Counted from the stretch's first letter, positions 12,820 to 26,958 are shown. The stretch is 64,000 bases of DNA from Artemisia argyi (GCA_030686995.1 CM060708.1:257332544-257396543), one strand, 5' to 3'. Notes: generated from the letters alone by a model not told the origin. Numbers and translations: made by a program.

Positions 12820-13329
12820 AGGGCCTGCTTGGTTAAAAGTTATAAGGGGTAAGTAATGGGTAAGATAATAATTAATGAAACTTGGTTAAAGGGAATATAA
12901 GGGCATCCACTATGGTAAAATATTATAAAGCTTTATAAATTAATTTTTTCATGCCACATCAATATGTTTTAGACCTTTTGAGTTAATAAACCTACTTCTA
13001 CTACGGCATAAACATCTTAAAGCTTTATAATTGTTTCTTACAACACATGCATTAAATGTCTTGAGATTATGAAGAGGTCTAACATTTAGGACATTTTCAT
13101 GCCACATGTGTATAAAATAAAACTCCACTATGGTTAATATAAAATATAAACCTTATCAAGTTTTTTAGACATATTTTTAGACCACTCACACTGGATGCTC
13201 TAATGCCCCATTACCTAGTATTGGTTAATATCTCATTCCTCAACAAATTGAGAGAAATGCTCATTATATTGCATTCTATTTCTTTTACCATTGCTTTTTA
13301 CTTTCCCCTCTTTGAACCCAGCGGACCCT
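12820..13329. mobile_element. hAT-like MITE (host of a nested MITE)
   Basis: The left end AGGGCCTGCTTGGTT and the inverted right end AGGGTCCGCTGGGTT match at 12 of 15 positions and have the AGGG(T/C)C-TTGGTT style of plant hAT MITEs. The 8-bp flanks (AAACATTA / AAACGCAT) agree only in the first four bases, so the duplication is decayed. A complete Tourist-like MITE (12901-13200) sits inside it. Confidence 0.55.
12901..13200. mobile_element. Tourist-like (PIF/Harbinger) MITE, nested
   Basis: Exactly 300 bp. Termini GGGCATCCA and TGGATGCTC are inverted repeats with one mismatch. The element is flanked by TAA on both sides (12898-12900 and 13201-13203), the 3-bp TWA duplication of PIF/Harbinger elements. 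No coding capacity. It interrupts the hAT-like MITE at 12820-13329 and is therefore younger. Confidence 0.75.
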
Positions 13330-13567
13330 AAACGCATGTCCTAATATCTTATAATTAGCCCTTTGAGCTACGTTTAGCATTTTTCAAAAATAAAATGAAG
13401 AAATAACATCTACCTCATCTGGTATTAAACAAGGAAGGCTTGGGCTAACCCGATTTATAACTCAAGATGGGCTTGTCGAAGCTCACACAAGAGCATGTTA
13501 GTAACCACTAAAAATTTAGCTTATCCAAGTTTTGTTTCTTCGACTCAGATTTAACGATTTTGATCTA
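13330..13567. other. short intergenic spacer
   Basis: AT-rich, nothing recognised. Confidence 0.4.
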
Positions 13568-13889
13568 CTAGTTATAATACCCGTGCACGCACGGGGTTTT
13601 TACTTAAAAATTTTAATTATGATGTTAATACAATATTGTGAGTTTGAAGGTTGCAATTACAAAGTACACAAAACAAAAAGGACAAATTTTTGTTGAGCCT
13701 AACTAAAATACCAAGTTGGACATTAACAATATCAAGCAATTTTGGAACAATATTATTGATGTAACAAACAGTTTTGTACCTATTGAACACATTAATTGTT
13801 CATGCACTCTTAAATATGTAAGAATTTGAGATTGAAGTACCATTAGAAGAACATGTTAAATCCAAATACAACAATACATATGGAACACA

Positions 13890-14018
13890 TTGTAGCAAAT
13901 GAGGATGACCAAAACAACAATCTCCTCCTGCCAAACCTCCATTCAACATCATATCTCCTTCCGATGTCCATGTCCATTTACACCATTCTGACTTTTCAGC
14001 TTGATTTCTGTGAGTCAC
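13890..14018 (-). pseudogene. captured pectate lyase fragment
   Basis: The minus-strand translation contains SEWCKWTWTSEGDMMLNG. Plant pectate lyases (Pec_lyase_C family, PL1) have a conserved W-x-x-W-x-W-R-S-E-G-D-L-[LM]-L-N-G-A-F-F block, so this is a recognisable piece of that family. The residues before it (VTHRNQAEK) also fit the VTKR segment that precedes the block. After LNG the match fades within a few residues. Only one exon-sized piece is present, so it cannot encode an enzyme. It lies inside the minus-strand Helitron in the same orientation. The match rests on remembered family motifs. Confidence 0.55.
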
Positions 14019-14364
14019 TCATATTTTAATCTGGTGTAGCGACTCATGCACCAAATAACAAAGCCTGCAAAAATATTAGTAACATTTTTAGAAACCAAAT
14101 CACGTTCTTGCAGCCAACCTTTGTCAATTAAGTTATTAGCCTAGGATGGTGCTTCGTGTTTCTTATGCCTGATCAACCCCTTCTAGTGTTTATGGTGTCA
14201 CTAAAAATCAAAAACCACATTTCTATTAGTTTAACTTTTTGTTCCCTAAAGTGTAACATATGTCGGGCCTCAAATAAAAGCAAATGGTTCAATTAGATTT
14301 CTAATGCAAATAGTATTGATGAGACGATGAGTTACATTTTTATCTAAAATACAGTGAGTTATCA

Positions 14365-14730
14365 GTGAAACTAAAGCTGTTAAATGGTTCAGTGAAATTC
14401 AGGAGCATGAGTATGTTGCAAGACTGTACTAAACACATATTTGTTCAATGCTTTTTCGACTTCCCTTATACCGATTATCGTGACATATATAAATTTATAG
14501 ACACCATGCATCACAATCATTATGGATACACGACAAAAACATCATGCTTCACGTATACTTGGATAGGAAACATATTATCATTAATACGTGCTAATTTAGC
14601 CTGCAGATTTTTACACATAATTGTTGAAATTGGGTTGTTGTTAACCTTACGGCAAAAGATGCCTATACGATACTACTATAGCTATTGTTTAATATTGGTA
14701 TCAAAAGGGAAAACCTTAACTTTTACATAA
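14365..14730 (+). other. 121-codon ORF, probably fortuitous
   Basis: Open on the plus strand inside the minus-strand Helitron. The translation has no recognisable domain, no signal peptide and an irregular composition. The codon usage follows local AT content. I see no promoter. Kept only as a note because it is the longest ORF in this element. Confidence 0.15.
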
Positions 14731-15914
14731 ACAATATCAACAACATGATTCCAAAGTAAATGACATGCCCGATCTGAATAATCTTAACTGCTATCCTATT
14801 ATGACCAATATCAATTATCTTAGTTGCTATCCTATTATGATTAATAGGCATGGTTATACTCTTTTATTAAGCTCTAACAAAGCACACTTGCGAATTAACT
14901 TCAACCGATATGACCAATAATTCAAACAACAGATAATTTATAAACTAATGCATACCTAATAATCTTCTTATAATGTTCCTTTACCAATATCTACTATTCT
15001 GAGTAAAACCCCAACAATTTGAATTCGAGTTTATCAAGTAGCTGGTGAAAAGACAAAAAAATAAATCGAATTAGCTGATTAAAAAGTATTTCAAAATATT
15101 TAGAAAAGGATTCTGATGATAATCAAGAAATAGAGAGTTGTTACCACTTGAGACATAGCAAGACCACTCTCACCACAAAGTAAAAGAGATTGAGAGTAGC
15201 TTTAAATCAAAAGACAACATAATATTACTAAAAATAAACTCTTTTTCATGATATCTGAGCAAGGCAGAGCATGTGACTTCCTAAGGTTTGATCATATGTG
15301 CATCATTCAAATCAAAGAGGATGTCAATGATTACACAAAAGATAAACAACTATTGGAGTATATATGATATGGACGAAAGAGTATGTGTGTCTCAACCCAA
15401 CCCAACCCGTACAAAAGTGATCCCTTTCAATTCAACCCCATTTGGTTATATGCAACCGGCCCATCTTGTTCCAAACTATATGCAAATTCATATACAAAAG
15501 AATGATGTATTGCACATTTTTATTTATAGTATATAAAGAAATCGCACAATATGACATCATACCCAACAGAATCCAATTAGTATATAATTAATTTCAAAAA
15601 AATCATGCCAAGTTGAGATGATACATACCAAAGATTCATAATTGTATGGAAACTGAAAAGTAGCCACATCCGAAAATGTCCCTTGCAAAATGGAAATTGA
15701 CCATGTCACATCACAATATGACCTAATAAGCATCAACTTGAGTCTAATAAGAATGAAACTATTATGATTATGATTGAATTTCAACAATTTACCTTCATAC
15801 GACATGATTGCATGCTAAGAGTTGATTTGTTGTAAAGTCTCAAACCGCCCTGTTCATGTCCCCACAATATAAGGGTTTCCATGAAGAACTAATAACGACT
15901 TATCACTAAGAGCT

Positions 15915-16110
15915 ATTTTCAAAGAGCATCGATATATGACACCTGGCAAGGGCTAGATGAGCTCTCTGTCCGCCAAACAAATTTAAACCTTTCTCTTCAA
16001 CATAAGCCATATCACCTCCAACCATGTGCGAAACATCTATGTCAAGGGCGCACACCTCTAGAATATTATAGTATCTCTACACGTCAAATAGATCCATGGT
16101 TTAGCGTCAG
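15915..16110 (-). pseudogene. captured ABCC (MRP-type) transporter nucleotide-binding-domain fragment
   Basis: The minus-strand frame reads RYYNILEVCALDIDV, then GGDMAYVEEKGLNLFGGQR and ending in HLALAR. This matches the stretch of ABCC nucleotide-binding domains from the helix before the signature motif to the signature motif itself (canonical LSGGQ-R-R-L-A-L-A-R; here LFGGQ). It is most like the plant ABCC13-type transporters with their VGGDMAY-GEKG run, from memory. A stop codon interrupts the frame near 16096. Downstream of the signature, the Walker B region is degraded (MLFENSS then stop). Walker A is absent. This is a non-functional fragment inside the Helitron, in the Helitron's own orientation. 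Confidence 0.65.
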
Positions 16111-16980
16111 ATACAAGTTTTCACATATCTTATAGATGTACTTCGACGAATCGACGAGTTGAAAATTTCCACCCGTTTGGGTTATGTGGGTCAAACCGGT
16201 AAATTAAAAAAAACTTAGCTTAAAAGAAAATGGGTCAAACGGGACGAATGAGTTGAAAAAGTCGCGCATGTTGCTAGATTAATGCATAACCTCCTAACCA
16301 GTTTATTCATTACATTACATTATTGATGAGATATTAAAACTTCTTTACTCATTAAAAAGTTTACAAATTTTGTACAGAAGTTTTCCTGGTAAAATTGACC
16401 CAATATATGCAATAATATTGTCTCCTTTGACCCTTTAATCAATATACATAGTTTGACGCTTGAAATACATGGAGTACGCTCGAAGAGAAAAGGGATCAAA
16501 CTATTCATTATATCTTTTAGAGATTTGTTCAACTTTATATTAAAAGAGTGTACCTTATTAGATCGTAGTGCTTTCCAAATAAGACATTACTTCGGATAGT
16601 GCCAGAAAGAATCTAGGGAATCATGATTCAAAGAACAACGACATTAAAATATTCAGTTAGGTTCTTCAACCCGTGGGAGATAGGCAACAAATCCCCTGGA
16701 ATATATAGATCCCTTAAAAAGCTTCAATCATTAAAGATATACTATAACCCAAATAAACTCATTCATAAGACAGGATCATATTAATATTTCAAATATCACA
16801 TATAGGGTAGTAATGTACCTCTTTCAGGTTATCTCCAAAATTTTAGATACAATAATTGTTTCACAATCTTTAAAGATAGATCACTACAGTCTTTAGTATT
16901 CACGCGAATTCAAGCTTCAATAACTAATGTAAGCTTTAGAATAGGTTGATGAATTGTGAGAATGAAAAAACTTTATTACC

Positions 16981-17058
16981 TTGCACTGGCTATGAATCAC
17001 GTTGCATTTATTAGCTGCTACTGCCCATCTTAATAGAAGAGTTGCAGCATCCATGTAC
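16981..17058 (-). pseudogene. captured gamma-SNAP exon
   Basis: A 78-bp segment with an intact AG acceptor (17060-17059) and GT donor (16980-16979) encodes YMDAATLLLRWAVAANKCN followed by VIHSQCK. Plant gamma-soluble NSF attachment proteins have a matching exon with the pattern AA-x-x-LLR-x-x-x-AADKCNAxxSQCK, which is the basis of the call (from memory of the family). Flanking exons were not found nearby. It lies about 145 bp inside the proposed 5' end of the minus-strand Helitron and is in the same orientation. Confidence 0.5.
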
Positions 17059-17202
17059 CTTCACGTAAATCACCAAAATCATTAAACTGAAACACAATTC
17101 TGAAAGAAAAAAGAAAAGAAAAGAAAAAAAGAGAGAGTATCGTGAAGTCTAAAATGTCACCAATAATTATACTAAAGTGTCTCAACTAAGTGGAAGTATA
17201 GA

Positions 17203-17419
17203 TCACAACTTCTTGGTTGATGGGTATCAATCACAAATTCTTGGTTTATATAGATCTCCAAAGCATCAATCAGAACTCTTTTACATAAGAATATATCGTC
17301 AACTGAGTTGTCTTATCCGAATCTCAATTCGCCACATACAATCCTAAAAACCCATAAAAACCAAAATTTAATAAACACTCACATAATCAAATCATGTAAA
17401 CTACACAAAACCCATACAA

Positions 17420-17466
<47 letters not shown>

Positions 17467-18470
17467 AAAAATCATACCTTTAAACCATCAAAACAACACC
17501 CACATAGCCAAACCATCTTAATTACATAAACTAAACAACACCCACTTATTAAAATCATCTTAATTCCATAAAAACCATAAAGTGAAAAAAAAATAAAAAA
17601 ATAAAAAAAATAAAAAAAAAAAACAATCGAGACCCTTTAAACCATCAAAAAACACCCACATAACTAAACCACCTTAATAACAAAAAATAATCAGTGCCCA
17701 CGTAATAAATCGTCTTAATTGCATAAAAAACCAAAATTTATAAAAAGCCCCAAAAAAATTTTCATACCAGTATGTAACTCCGATGATTGTTGTTCCCATT
17801 GAGTGTGGTGAGTTGATGTCAATAGTTGCATCCGGATCCATAAACCACAACTTAATTATGCCTAAAAAAAACTTGAAATCAATCATAATTTAATCAGAAG
17901 ATGAATAGAATACCTTAATTTATTAACTGAAAAAAATACATTTGATTAGACAGATTGATCCATGTTAATTTATGGATTTTTGGTCATCGATGTGTTTTTT
18001 TTAGTATATTGTATGTGTGTGACTTTCTTTTTTTGTTAGATTGTTTTTTTGTGCCGTATAAGCTTTTGATTCATGCCTTAAAAGTTCAGTTTTGACCCTA
18101 CAATATTGTAAATTTGCTCCGCCTTTTCGAACTTCTCTATTTTTATTACTTTTGGCACATATAATTTTGTACCCACTTTTAACTTAAAACGAATTTATAA
18201 TTTCTTTTTACAAATTTTAAGGTTTTTTATTAAACATATTTTTTCTGAAAAAATGAAATTAAAAAAATTATTACTAAAAATTGAATGAATTGATTTTTTT
18301 AAAATGCAAAATTCCTAATAAAAGTTTTGTTTTATTATATAAAAGATTCATTGTCATGAATTTTTTTGCATCCCTCTGGGTTTTTTTAGTGTGCACTAAA
18401 ATCCAAACATGAACTTTCAGTTCCTTTGAGAGTCCCTTCTTTAGATTTCCTGTCATTCTCGTATTTATTA
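17203..18470. other. A-rich intergenic stretch
   Basis: Contains a ~36-bp A tract (17427-17462) and further A-rich patches (17587-17625). The sequence around 17340-17720 repeats a short theme (AAACCATCAAAACAACACCCACATA and variants) about four times, a decayed tandem repeat. No gene recognised. Confidence 0.4.
17427..17462. repeat. A tract
   Basis: Uninterrupted run of about 36 A within an A-rich patch. Confidence 0.9.
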
Positions 18471-18788
18471 GGGAAAATTGTCCAGAAATACATCAAACTT
18501 GTCACCTTTTGCTTTTGTATACCATGAACTTTTTATTTTCCTATTGTATACACGAACTTTCTTAATCTTCCTATTGTATACACGAACTTTCTTAATCTTC
18601 CTATTGTATACATGAATCTGACGTGGCATAGAGTTAATTACATAAATTTACATGAATCGTCCCTGTGGCTCAAAACAATTACACCATTCGTACTTGAAAT
18701 AATTACATAAAAGGTCCCTGTAGCTCAAGAGTTAAAATATTTGCATCGTTAGTCCGCATTGAGTTAAAATATTTGTATCGTTAGTCCT

Positions 18789-19380
18789 CACTGCCACCCA
18801 CCGCCACCGACCACCACCACCGTCGCCCACCACCGCCACCCACCAACACCCACCGCCACCACCACCACCTCCACCCACCACCGCCACCACTACCTACCAC
18901 CACCCACCTCCACCTTCGCCACCCACCACCTACCAACACCCACTGCCACCACCCACCACCTCCACCCACCACCGCCACCACCACCACCACCCACCTCCAC
19001 CTCCGCCACCCACCACCCACACCCACCACCTACCAACACCCACCACCACCACCACCCACCACCGCCACCGCCACCACCACCAATTACCCTTGAGTTTGTT
19101 GTGCCGCCGCCCACCACCGCCACCCACCAACACCCACCACTACCACCACCACCACCCGCCACCGCCACCACCCCCCATCACCACCACCAACACCACCATC
19201 ACCACCCATCATCACCACCACCACCCACCGCTACCACCACCATTACCCACCACTACTCACCACCACCACCACCCACCTCCACCTCCGCCACCCACCACCC
19301 ACACCCACCACCTACCAACACCCACCGCCACCACCCACCACCGCCACCACCACCACCCATCACCCACCACCGCATCCACA
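18789..19380. repeat. CCACCN-rich tandem array (left arm)
   Basis: Almost pure C/A array of CCACCACC and CCACCGCC hexamer-like units; its complement lies at 19584-20368, so the transcript would fold on itself. Confidence 0.9.
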
Positions 19381-19583
19381 ATTGACTTTTAAAGTCATTT
19401 TGTTTCGACTTTCACCTTAAATTATTTCATTTTTGTTATGTAATATTTGATGAAAATTTTACCAATGAAAATATATTTAAAACTCAATCAATTCATATAC
19501 TTTGTATCAAATATTACATAACACAAATAAAACAACTATACTTATTAAAATTCATAGACGGCCATGTAACTAATTCATAGACG

Positions 19584-20186
19584 GTGGTGGGTGGTGGCGG
19601 TGGGTGTTGGTAGGTGGTGGGTGGCGGAGGTGGAGGTGGGTGGTGGTGGTGGTGGGTAGTGGTGGTGGTGGTGGGTTGGTGGTGGTAGCGGTGGGTGGTG
19701 GTGGTTGGATGCGGTGGTAATGGTGGTGTTGGTGGTGGTGATGGGTGGTGGTGGCGGTGGTGGGTGGTGGCGGTGGGTGTTGGTAGGTGGTGGTGGGTGG
19801 TGGTGGCGGTAGGTGGTGGGTGTAGGTGGTGGGTGGCTGAGGTGGCGGTGGTGGGTTGGTGGTGGTAGCGGTGGTAGCGGTGGTGGGTTGGTGGTGGCAG
19901 CGATGGGTGGTGGTGGGTGGATGCGGTGGTAATGGTGGTGTTGGTGGTGGTGATGGGTGGTGGTGGTGGCGGTGGTGGGTGGTGGCGGTGGGTGTTGGTA
20001 GGTGGCGGTGGGTGGTGGTGGCGGTAAGTGGTGGGTGTGGGTGGTGGATGGCGGAGGTGGAGGTGGGTGGTGGTGGTGGTGGGTAGTGGTGGCGGTGGTG
20101 GGTTGGTGGTGGTAGCGATGGGTGGTGGTGGTGATGGTGGGTGGTGGTGGGTGGTGATGGTGGTGTTGGTGGTGGTGATGGGTGGC

Positions 20187-20218
<32 letters not shown>

Positions 20219-20368
20219 GTGGTGGCTATGGGTGTTGGTAGGTGGTGGGTGGCGGAGGTGGAGGTGGGGGGGTGGTGGTGGGTGGAGGTGGTGGTGGTGG
20301 TGGCGGTGGGTGTTGGTGGGTGGCGGTGGTGGGCGGCGGCGGTGGTGGTGGTGGCGGTGGGTGGCAGT
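19584..20368. repeat. GGTGGN-rich tandem array (right arm)
   Basis: G/T array of GGTGGTGG and GGTGGCGG units, inverted relative to 18789-19380. GGTGG tracts of this length on one strand are also G-quadruplex prone, which is an inference. Confidence 0.9.
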
Positions 20369-20657
20369 GAGGACTAACGATGCAAATATTTTAACTCAAT
20401 ACGGACTAACGATGCAAATATTTTAACTCTTGAGCTACAGGGACCTTTTATGTAATTGTTTCAAGGACGAATGGTGTAATTGTTTTGAGCCACAGCGACG
20501 ATTCATGTAAATTTATGTAATTATCTCTATGTCACGTCAGATTCATGTATAGAATAGGAAGATTAAGAAAGTTCATGTATACAATAGGGAAAAAAAAAGT
20601 TCATGGTATACAAAAACAAAAGGTGGCAAGTTTGATGTATTTCTAGACAATTTTCCC

Positions 20658-21572
20658 TATTTATTATCATTTCATGGAAGGAGCTTTTTCTCTCTTTTTT
20701 TTGGGTAATATTAAGATACTACGTATCTGTTTTGGTTTATCTTACCATGTTCTATCATATATATATAACAGCCAAGGATTTCATCATCATCCATCAATTA
20801 ACAAATAGCCATTAGTCTTATTGACTACGATGTGGCGATGTGTAATGGTGTCCTTTTGATGACACATCTTGAGCAATCAAAAACCATTTCGTTATTTTCG
20901 TAGCTGGTCCTAAGTTAATACTGGTCCCAGGCCAAACGTATTATTAACTAAAACTAATCCTAATCCTAATCCTAAGTGGTCCTAAACCCCGAGAACTGAA
21001 GTCTTACCATATCAGCAGTCTCCATTGGTCCCTCCTGGTACAAATGCTATATGGATTGCCAGGATCGGATCCTCAGATTATCCCTTAATGTCTGATCAGA
21101 TCAGATCATTCACCGGTTAAATCTGAAGCAGAAGTAGTTATCACAAAGCTAGTTTTTAGACTTGCTTCCCCATCTGTGAAAATTCTTTAGACCCAATAAA
21201 ACTTTGTGACATCACTCGAAATTCATCATAGCCATTGATGATTCCGCCAGCGATAATTATGACACTGAAGTAACTTTGTACATGTTATGATCGGGGGCTA
21301 AGATACTCTCAAGTTGAGTCAAACAAGTTAAATATATAAAATTTTTCTTTTAATAAAAATTATGAGTCCGCTTACTCATTTACTCTCACAAAAAAATCAA
21401 CATGATGAATCACGTACATAAAAATTTACAAACACACTGTATTACTATGCATCTGTTACTACTAACTATGAACTACACGTACATGAAAATTTACAACTGC
21501 AGGCAAATAATTCCTACTCCTTAATAGTAGCTAAAAGCTATAATTGTCTTCAACCAAAAATGTGCTCCATTA
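20658..21572. other. 3' flank of the squalene epoxidase gene
   Basis: No second gene recognised. The part next to 21572 should hold the 3' UTR and poly(A) site of the minus-strand gene; AATAAT-like signals occur (for example around 21500) but none is decisive. A CCTAATCCTAATCCTAA run at about 20952-20972 is a short telomere-unlike direct repeat. Confidence 0.4.
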
Positions 21573-24300
<2,728 letters not shown>

Positions 24301-24460
24301 CAGGTTTTTGTTAAATTTCAATGCTTTTGTTGATGACGTGATCAGTTGAGTGATCAACGGTGATGATTTACGGAGGATTGATCGGACGGTGGAGATGGGT
24401 ATGTGTGTGTAATGTGGTGTGTGAGGAAGATGATGACCGGGGGACGTTAGAGATGACGGA

Positions 24461-24471
24461 GTTTTTATAGG
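24461..24471 (-). promoter_or_regulatory. TATA box of the squalene epoxidase gene
   Basis: CCTATAAAAAC on the minus strand predicts transcription from about 24435, giving a leader of roughly 135 nt before the ATG at 24300. It argues against translation from the in-frame ATG at 24477, which lies just upstream of it. Confidence 0.6.
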
Positions 24472-24739
24472 AAACATTATTGTCAGTTGGAGTTGGGTTT
24501 GGATTAAGAGTTAAACTACTCCTATTTGTGATACTATGTGCCCACAATAGTTAGTATTTTACATCTTATAAATTTTATATACATAGCCTTTTTAAAATGA
24601 GTAATGATATTTAAACCTAAAACACATGCTTAAATACATGTTTAACGCATAAATTATTTGTATAAGTATATTATGTATTTTCTCGTTCAAAATTCTCACC
24701 AATCATTTTTCTCAAATCAACCAATCAAATCATTAAGTA
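24472..24739 (-). promoter_or_regulatory. proximal promoter region of squalene epoxidase, bounded by a mini-Helitron
   Basis: About 270 bp separate the TATA box from a 284-bp Helitron. No clear cis element was picked out by eye beyond the TATA box. Confidence 0.4.
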
Positions 24740-25023
24740 CTAGAACGATACCCGCGCGATGTGGCGGCGGGTACCGTATGATTATATTTTGCGTTATTTG
24801 GTGCACGTTTATTTGTCTTCATGCTTTATAAGTAGAGATATTAGAGATGCTTAACCCAAATAATTTTAGTTTGAACAACCAACCGCTTCCTAACAAACTT
24901 CCTAACCAACTTGTTTCCTAACAAATTAATTTTGAAATATTTTCATAATAAACAAGAAAAAATCTGAATTTTAAGCATTTTTAATTATAAAATAGTCCTA
25001 AATGCATTATAATGCAGTATAGA
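24740..25023 (-). mobile_element. 284-bp mini-Helitron (family A)
   Basis: On the minus strand it starts A|TCTATACTGCATTATAATGC at 25023 and ends with a GC-rich hairpin (GGTACCCGCC...GCGCGGGTAT) followed by CTAG (24743-24740) and host T. Both termini match the 1.6-kb Helitron at 10602-12226. It sits about 270 bp upstream of the squalene epoxidase TATA box. Confidence 0.78.
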
Positions 25024-25024
25024 T

Positions 25025-25648
25025 AGGGCTGTAAACGAACAAACGTTCAATTAACATTTCATTAACCGTTCGGTAAAAAGTTCGTTTATATTCGTTTTTT
25101 TTATTAAATGAACGAACATTAACAATATTTTACGTTCGTTTAGTTAAATGAACATAAGTCGTGTCCGTTCATTTATGTTCATGATCGTCCGATTATGCAT
25201 TCGTTAACGTTCATTTATTTGTATACGTTCGTAATATCATATCTTTAAATTGTATAATTTTAAAACTGATTTGTTTAAATAAAACAACACATATAAAACA
25301 ATATATTATGCATTCGTTAACGTTTATTTATTTGTATACGTTCGTAATATCATATCTTTAAATTGTATAATTTTAAAACTGATTTGTTTAAATAAAACAA
25401 CACATATAAAACAATATATTATGCATAATTAAATAAAGTTTATGTTTGTTTGTCTATATTCATTTGTGTTCGATCGTTTATATTCGTTTAATGTCTTAAT
25501 GAACGAACATAAACATCTCATTTTCTTAATAAACGAACATGAACAAGAAAACTCGTCCGTTTAAGCGCTCGTGTTCGTTTATTTGTCCGGTTAAAATTAA
25601 ATGAACAAACATAAAGAAGGCTTCGTTTTCCGGTTCGTTTACAGCCCT
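25025..25648. mobile_element. hAT-like MITE with perfect terminal inverted repeats
   Basis: Ends AGGGCTGTAAACGAAC and GTTCGTTTACAGCCCT are perfect 16-bp inverted repeats, and the interior is full of GTTCGTTTA / TAAACGAAC words on both strands. No 8-bp duplication is evident. It lies one base from the 5' end of the mini-Helitron. A 113-bp segment inside is tandemly duplicated. Confidence 0.7.
25193..25420. repeat. 113-bp tandem duplication inside the MITE
   Basis: The unit beginning TTATGCATTCGTTAACG at 25193 repeats at 25306 almost without change and its first bases occur again at 25419, giving a period of 113 bp. Confidence 0.85.
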
Positions 25649-26958
25649 AATTAAGTACATAAGTAGACATGATTATTAGGTACAACAATTAATTTTCTTT
25701 TAAACATTCCAGGTTGTTAAAAAATTATTCGCTTAGGCTTCTAGTAGTGGTCGGTCCCCAATGATCGGTCGTGGTCGGTCCTCATCGGTCGACCCAATGT
25801 GGGGCATCGATCTTGATCGGTCGTCGGTCCTCAAAAACATGAACTTGGTCGAAATCCGACCACTTTTTACACACAATTTTCAAAATTTTTGTTACCTTTT
25901 TGCAATAAGAAAAAATATAAACTCGGTCGTTACTGTGACAATTTGGTCGTCGTTAAGTCGTCAGAAAAAGAAAGCTGATATGTGATGATCGTGTCTGATC
26001 AACTACTGTGTTCAGCCTTAGTTTCGACCGAATAAAAGTAACTAGAAAACACCACAAGAAATTCTTTTTTGTCACAATCGTACATGCAATAAAAGAAATG
26101 AATGTGACTCTACTGAACAATGTTAAATATTCCTACATATTTTTTACACATCTTTCTACATTGGTTCACTTAAAATAAAGACGCACTTTGTTTCACTATT
26201 TTAGGTAAATGACATGTGGAGATTAGAGAGATAAATAAGAAGATATGGACGTGAATTTAACATTTATTAACCACAGACCCACAGTTGTCACTTGATATCT
26301 TGTTAATCCATTGTTTATCTACAACCCAACGCACACATAGACCTTCTTAACACAATGACCGCCAACTGTTAAATAACAAAAAATATGATCGGCAGTACCG
26401 ACCCGGCCACCCCCAATATTATTTGCCATGATGTGACATAAATTATCATTTTTTCTAATTTTTTTTTCTATTCTTTTCTTCTAAATTTATTAATTGTATC
26501 CTCTTAAATACCGTAATTAGAAGAACAAAAATTCCTAATACATGTTATTCCTAAATCAAACTGACAGAAAATACAAAAATAAAAAATAAAATAATAATAA
26601 TAACAATAATAATAATAATAATAATAATAATAAGTCAGTTTATTTCTGAAATAAAATGATTGAAAAATATACCCACCGCATGTTAATCTTAAAACAAATT
26701 GGAAGGAAAAAATACAAAAAACGATAAATAGATAAATAAATAAATAAGGTGTGCAAATATGAAAATAGGCGGGTAGGTATAAGTACCCGACGATAAAATA
26801 AAGATTTAAGTTCATTTATAAATCAAACATCTACATATATACCAAAAAATCAATCGTATTCACTCCTTTTTTAAATTAGATAACAAGCCCGCTTTAACCA
26901 ATTTTGTTTTCAAAACTTAGTATCTGTTAAACCGCTAATCTTTAAGCCAGAAAGATTA
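25649..26958. other. intergenic stretch with GGTCGGTC repeats and microsatellites
   Basis: Segment 25748-25860 holds about six copies of a (G/A)TCGGTC word. (AAT)n and (AAAT)n microsatellites lie at 26583-26632 and 26724-26748. No gene was recognised; the AT-rich frame at 26504-26815 (minus) is a microsatellite artefact. Confidence 0.45.
26583..26632. repeat. (AAT)n microsatellite
   Basis: Run of AAT/ATA units with one AAC interruption. Confidence 0.9.

Larger units (their letters stand above)
13568..17202 (-). mobile_element. Helitron on the minus strand carrying captured gene fragments
   Basis: Read on the minus strand, the 3' end has a strong hairpin (CCCCGTGC / GCACGGG, 13597-13582) followed by TATTATAA-CTAG and then host T (CTAG at 13571-13568), a classic Helitron terminus. 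The proposed 5' end is A|TCTATACTTCCACTTAG at 17202. The left (3') boundary is strong; the right one is moderate. No Rep or helicase is encoded. At least three fragments of unrelated plant genes, all on the minus strand like the Helitron itself, are recognisable inside: gamma-SNAP (16981-17058), an ABCC transporter (about 15915-16110) and a pectate lyase (about 13890-14018). Confidence 0.65.
18471..20657. mobile_element. fold-back element 1 with 9-bp target duplication (Mutator-like)
   Basis: The 2187-bp block is a giant inverted repeat. The ends (GGGAAAATTGTC... and its inverse) are flanked by a perfect 9-bp duplication TATTTATTA (18462-18470 and 20658-20666). About 300 bp of ordinary TIR is followed on the left by a CCACCACC-rich array (18789-19380) and on the right by the complementary GGTGGTGG array (19584-20368). 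The loop (about 19385-19570) itself contains GTTATGTAATATTTGAT and its inverse. A 9-bp duplication and long TIRs point to the Mutator superfamily. There is no transposase. The Gly/Trp-rich and Pro/His-rich reading frames across the arrays are composition artefacts. Confidence 0.85.

Noticed and set aside
18781..20426. Gly/Trp-rich and Pro/His/Thr-rich frames resembling glycine-rich or extensin-like proteins
   Set aside because: They are the CCACC/GGTGG arrays of fold-back element 1, open in several frames, with no promoter or signal peptide.
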